64,000 nucleotides of DNA from Marinibacterium anthonyi (lineage in GTDB: Bacteria > Pseudomonadota > Alphaproteobacteria > Rhodobacterales > Rhodobacteraceae): the NCBI GenBank assembly GCA_003217735.2, contig CP031589.1:62001-126000 (forward strand). Direction: 5' to 3'. Position 1 is the first letter of the stretch, and each line of letters starts with the position of its first letter. A program made the translations under genes and the position numbers. Of the stretch, positions 61,412 through 64,000 are shown piece by piece. The notes under the pieces are model-generated. The model was not told the DNA's origin. It made no database searches and saw nothing but the letters and a program-made list of their open reading frames with translations.

Positions 61412-62346
61412 ATGCCCCATCAGACAGACATCCAAGAGGAGACCGCCGTAACCTCGGCCATCTTCGACCACCTCGCGCTTCACGGCGCAACGCCCGGACC
61501 CGGCGAGACCGATCACCGCCCCCTGCCCCAGCCCGACGAGGTCGAGGTCGCAATGGCGACGCTTTTTGACACCACCATCGGCCTCCTCACCGGCAGCCAG
61601 TTGGGAGACAATCTCGAAGAGATGCTCTGGTCCCTCACCTCGATCTTCCACCGCCGGCTCACCCATATCCAGAGCTCCTCGATGACAACGAATTCGAGGT
61701 CCGGGAAAGTCTGGCCATACAGGACGGCTCCGAGGTCGCCTCGGTCGAGCTCGAGCGCCTCCAGTTGATCGGGTTGAAGCTCTGGGACCATCGCGACGCG
61801 TTCGAGCAAATGCGCGATCTGGCCGTGGACCACTTCTCGGCCGCCACCGGCTCGCCCTGGCTGCCTCGCACCGGATCCAAGGTTTCGCATCGCGGCCTGA
61901 CCTCCGCCGTGGTGGACAGCCGGGCCTATCTCTCGGCCAAGCGCCGCAAAGAGACCGAGGTGCATTGCCCCGAAGGTACGCGGATTGCGTTTTCCGGCGG
62001 GGACTATCAGGCCTACGATCTGATCTGGTCCGTCCTCGATGCCACCCACGCCAAATACCCCAATATTGTGCTCCTGCACGGCGGCACGCCCAAGGGTGCC
62101 GAGATGATCGCGGCACGCTGGGCAGATACCCGTGGGGTCACCCAAGTGGTCTTCAAGCCCGACTGGAAGAGCCACGGCAAGGCCGCTCCCTTCAAGCGCA
62201 ACGACAAGATGCTCGAGACCATGCCCCAGGGTCTGATTGCCACCCCCGGTTCGGGCATCACCGAGAACATCGTCGACAAGGCCCGCAAGCTCGGGATAGG
62301 CATGGTCCATGCGTGCGACGATGCAGGATCACCTTCAAAATGGTGA
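61412..62346 (+). pseudogene. DUF2493-type mobile-element protein, frameshifted, altered C-terminus
   Basis: ATG at 61412 (AAAGGAACCAGACA upstream) opens a frame with AIFDHLALHGATPGPGETDH typical of this family. Near 61672 the homology moves to another frame (LLDDNEFEVRESLAIQDGSE, then LWDHRDAFEQM), which carries the DUF2493 core (TRIAFSGGDYQAYDLIWSVL, LLHGGTPKGAEMIAARWAD, PGSGITENIVDKARKLGI). The last residues after KLGI are replaced by sequence from a LysR fragment, with a stop at 62346. A frameshift plus a 3' junction make it a pseudogene, unless the shift is a sequencing error. Confidence 0.75.
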
Positions 62347-62486
62347 GTTGGAGCCGGTGCTTGATGGCCACGCGAGCGAGCTGCCCCCATTTTCTGTATT
62401 TTCCAGAGCAGAACGCCGACCAAGAACCACTCAAATCGTTCATCTCCGCAGTGAACCAGCACATGAGCAAAGACACGAAGAGCTGA
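62309..62486 (+). pseudogene. C-terminal fragment of a LysR-family regulator
   Basis: In one frame MQDHLQNGELEPVLDGHASE followed by LPPFSV, and after a shift near 62395 YFPEQNADQEPLKSFISAVN, match the usual C-terminal end of a LysR effector domain (strand, then YP/FP-x-R-x-P...FIDF). No N-terminal part is present. The fragment abuts the end of the DUF2493 pseudogene, so a deletion or recombination joined them. Confidence 0.6.
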
Positions 62487-63026
62487 CGTTCGCTGCGCGC
62501 TGACGAATAGGCAAGTTGGGCTCGGAGCCGGCGTTGGCCGCACGATCACTTAGTCGCCGCTTCGGACCCGAGGGTTTTCACCAGGCATATCCTCCCGAGC
62601 GGTACCCCTGCCCCATGGCTCCATCCAGATTGCTACGAACCTCACTTCTTCGGTCATTTGGCCAGGGTCGCTTCGCTGAGGCTAGTTTTTTCCCGACAGT
62701 GCGACCTGTCGGCCCCTCTGGGACAAAAAGTCGGCTTCACGCTAGATCGCCAACCGGCGGCATCTCGTTCGGCTGTTCCTTCAGTTTCCTTCGCGGCCAC
62801 CGCACTTCTCTCGATTTCTGAGTTGCATGACATGCTGGTCGCTGCTGTCGTCCCGTCCGCAAAGGTTGTCGCCGATCTTTTTCCCCTGTCCCTGCCCCTG
62901 CGCGCCATCCCTCGCGAGGCAAAAAGACCGGCGCCTGCCCCTCTCCGCTGCGCTTCGCCTTCGGTGTGACCGGGCCTTGGCCAGCTGCGTGTGACCATCG
63001 TTGCAACGCAAATATGGAGAAGAGCA
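62487..63026. other. 540-bp stretch without a supportable gene
   Basis: Between the LysR fragment and the DUF736 gene. Frames on both strands are arginine/serine-rich and lack start signals. The last 150 bp probably act as leader for the DUF736 gene, whose ribosome-binding site is at about 63014-63022. I see nothing else certain. Confidence 0.4.
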
Positions 63027-63365
63027 ATGACCACAAACTGCATCAAATTCACCAACGCCGACATCGAAACCGCCAAGGGCGTCGGCTCAATCGCGACCCT
63101 GACATTCGACCTCGACATCACGGTCGAGCCCATCGCAAGCACGAACCCGATGGCCCCCACGCACCGCGTCCTCGGCCGCTCCCCGCGCGGGAAGCTGGTC
63201 GAGTGCGGTGGCATCTGGAAGAAGCAGAACAAGGAGACCGGCGCGAACTACTACACGCTGACCATCCGCGACCACGGCTTCAAAGCCAACCTTGGCAAGG
63301 CCGCGAACCAGGACGACCTGTCCCTGCAGGCCGTCATCCCCTGGGGTCCGACAGACGCTGCTTAA
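63027..63365 (+). CDS. DUF736-family protein
   Basis: 112-residue DUF736 protein: IATLTFDLDITVEPIASTNP, THRVLGRSPRGKLVECGGIW and KQNKETGANYYTLTIRDHGF are the family blocks. ATG at 63027 follows GGAGAAGAGCA. The family is widespread beside toprim, DUF2493 and conjugation genes of alphaproteobacterial plasmids. Its molecular function is not established. It is the only intact gene in the three-gene backbone set here. Confidence 0.9.
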   Translation: MTTNCIKFTNADIETAKGVGSIATLTFDLDITVEPIASTNPMAPTHRVLGRSPRGKLVECGGIWKKQNKETGANYYTLTIRDHGFKANLGKAANQDDLSLQAVIPWGPTDAA

Positions 63366-63372
63366 GCGAACG

Positions 63373-63396
63373 GCCAGACCGCTCCGGCGGTCTGGC
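63373..63396. terminator. GC-rich hairpin after the DUF736 gene
   Basis: Perfect 10-bp stem GCCAGACCGC / GCGGTCTGGC with loop TCCG, 7 bp after the DUF736 stop. No T-run follows, so termination would be weak or factor-dependent, but the position suits a transcription end. Confidence 0.6.
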
Positions 63397-63414
63397 TGCA
63401 CCAGGCTTCGAGGT

Positions 63415-63432
63415 TTTTGCACGCGTGCAAAA
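63415..63432. promoter_or_regulatory. 18-bp perfect palindrome upstream of parA (candidate centromere or operator)
   Basis: TTTTGCACGCGTGCAAAA reads the same on both strands and lies 162 bp before the ParA start, in a 228-bp gap with no gene. Plasmid partition systems usually keep a parS site or autoregulatory operator in this place. Assignment is by position and symmetry only. Confidence 0.5.
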
Positions 63433-63593
63433 TCACCTCGGCGGCTCAGGTTGCCGTCCGTATTTTCAATCGGTGTAGCCCATATTGTGCGCCGGAAATC
63501 CTGTAGGCGTACAATATCTGTACATTCTCTCAAAAACCGTGCTATTTACAACTCGGAGCGATTCCGTGAGAGAGTCGAAATGAGAGCGGTGCA

Positions 63594-64000
63594 ATGGGCG
63601 GCAGTATAGAACAGTTCCTTCAAGAGCTCGAGCGGGGCCTTGGCCGGACTATGGTCTCGGTCAACAAGGAGTTGACGATGCGTGAGCGCATCAAGCGCTC
63701 TTGGTCGATGCGCCAATGTGCTCGCTTCCTGAACATCAGCCATCAGCATCTGACGAAGTTCGCTAAGGACAATGAGGATTTTCCTGCCGGCAAACATGTA
63801 GGGCGCGAGCGTGTTTTCACGCTGACGGAGCTGACGCACATCCGGGCTTTGATGGCTGCCTCAGCAAAGCGGCCTGATCACTTTCTTGCTTGGCGTAAAC
63901 CCGACGATCCTTTGCCCGTCATTTCATTTGCAAGTCAGAAAGGTGGGACGGCCAAGTCGCTGAGTGCCGCGCACTTCGCTCAGTACCTGAGTCTGCACTA
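63594..64000 (+). CDS. ParA/RepA-family plasmid partition ATPase (cut by window edge)
   Basis: 135 codons are visible from ATG at 63594 to the edge. The N-terminal part is a helix-turn-helix-like DNA-binding region (SMRQCARFLNISHQHLTKFA, then GRERVFTLTELTHIRALM), as in type Ia ParA and RepABC RepA. It is followed by the deviant Walker A FASQKGGTAKSLSAAHFAQY (Lys116 to Ser122), where most relatives have KGGxGKT or KGGVAKT. It would segregate the plasmid together with a partner beyond the window. It supports the view that the window is from a plasmid. Confidence 0.88.
   Translation, partial: MGGSIEQFLQELERGLGRTMVSVNKELTMRERIKRSWSMRQCARFLNISHQHLTKFAKDNEDFPAGKHVGRERVFTLTELTHIRALMAASAKRPDHFLAWRKPDDPLPVISFASQKGGTAKSLSAAHFAQYLSLH

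Noticed and set aside
62516-63011. Possible small genes on both strands before the DUF736 gene
   Set aside because: Arginine/serine-rich translations, no ribosome-binding sites and no family resemblance.

Overview
The window looks like part of a catabolic plasmid from an alphaproteobacterium, most likely a Rhodobacteraceae (Roseobacter-group) strain. Three things point there. The right edge carries a ParA/RepA-type partition ATPase, a DUF736 gene and decayed toprim and DUF2493 genes, a mobile-element backbone set that I associate with alphaproteobacterial plasmids and integrative elements. The left edge carries two small genes of accessory-element character. Almost everything between is aromatic catabolism. 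No rRNA, tRNA or CRISPR array was seen.

Layout. 1-1036: end of the backbone (a small exported protein cut by the edge and an 84-residue hypothetical). 1037-6005 (minus strand): a styrene side-chain oxidation operon, styA-ompW-styB-styC-ethD-styD, divergent from a LysR regulator (6108-6986). 7014-28042: a phenylacetate (paa) island with PaaX, 3-oxoadipyl-CoA thiolase, paaABCDE, an extra ferritin-like subunit, paaZ, paaY, TetR-type PaaR, paaK-paaI-paaG (minus), then paaN, a five-gene branched-chain-type ABC transporter and a fused hydratase/dehydrogenase whose 3' end is lost beside an IS30-family relic (28154-28723). 28750-35744: benzoate symporter, 3-oxoadipate CoA-transferase, a BKACE-family protein, a tiny Cys protein, an alpha/beta hydrolase and a 126-residue protein (minus), divergent from an intradiol dioxygenase and a LysR regulator. 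35902-45496 (minus): catB, benABCD and a second five-gene ABC transporter. 45697-46293: broken hydrolase. 46434-52316 (minus): hydrolase, OmpW, Tat-type GMC oxidoreductase, aldehyde dehydrogenase and an AraC regulator. 52652-60059: LysR regulator, then (minus) esterase, Baeyer-Villiger-type monooxygenase, flavin reductase, FAD-synthetase-like protein and an HpaB/PheA-type monooxygenase, ending with an IclR regulator. 60100-64000: decayed and intact backbone genes.

How it fits together. Styrene would go through styrene oxide and phenylacetaldehyde to phenylacetate, then through phenylacetyl-CoA and its epoxide/oxepin to 3-oxoadipyl-CoA, which the thiolase at 8011 cleaves. Benzyl-type alcohols and aldehydes could be oxidised to benzoate, and benABCD would turn that into catechol. 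The BVMO, esterase and two-component monooxygenase could turn an aryl ketone into a phenol and then catechol. CatA, CatB, a hydrolase and the CoA-transferase lead catechol to the same thiolase. Muconolactone isomerase (CatC) was not found.

Two candidate DNA motifs tie the operons together. GACCG-N2-CGGTC (a PaaR-type palindrome) occurs at the paa promoters and, with one mismatch, at the sty promoter. GGTAT-N6-ATACC occurs at seven sites, mostly upstream of the catechol, benzoate and monooxygenase operons. Both were read by eye, and their function is inferred.
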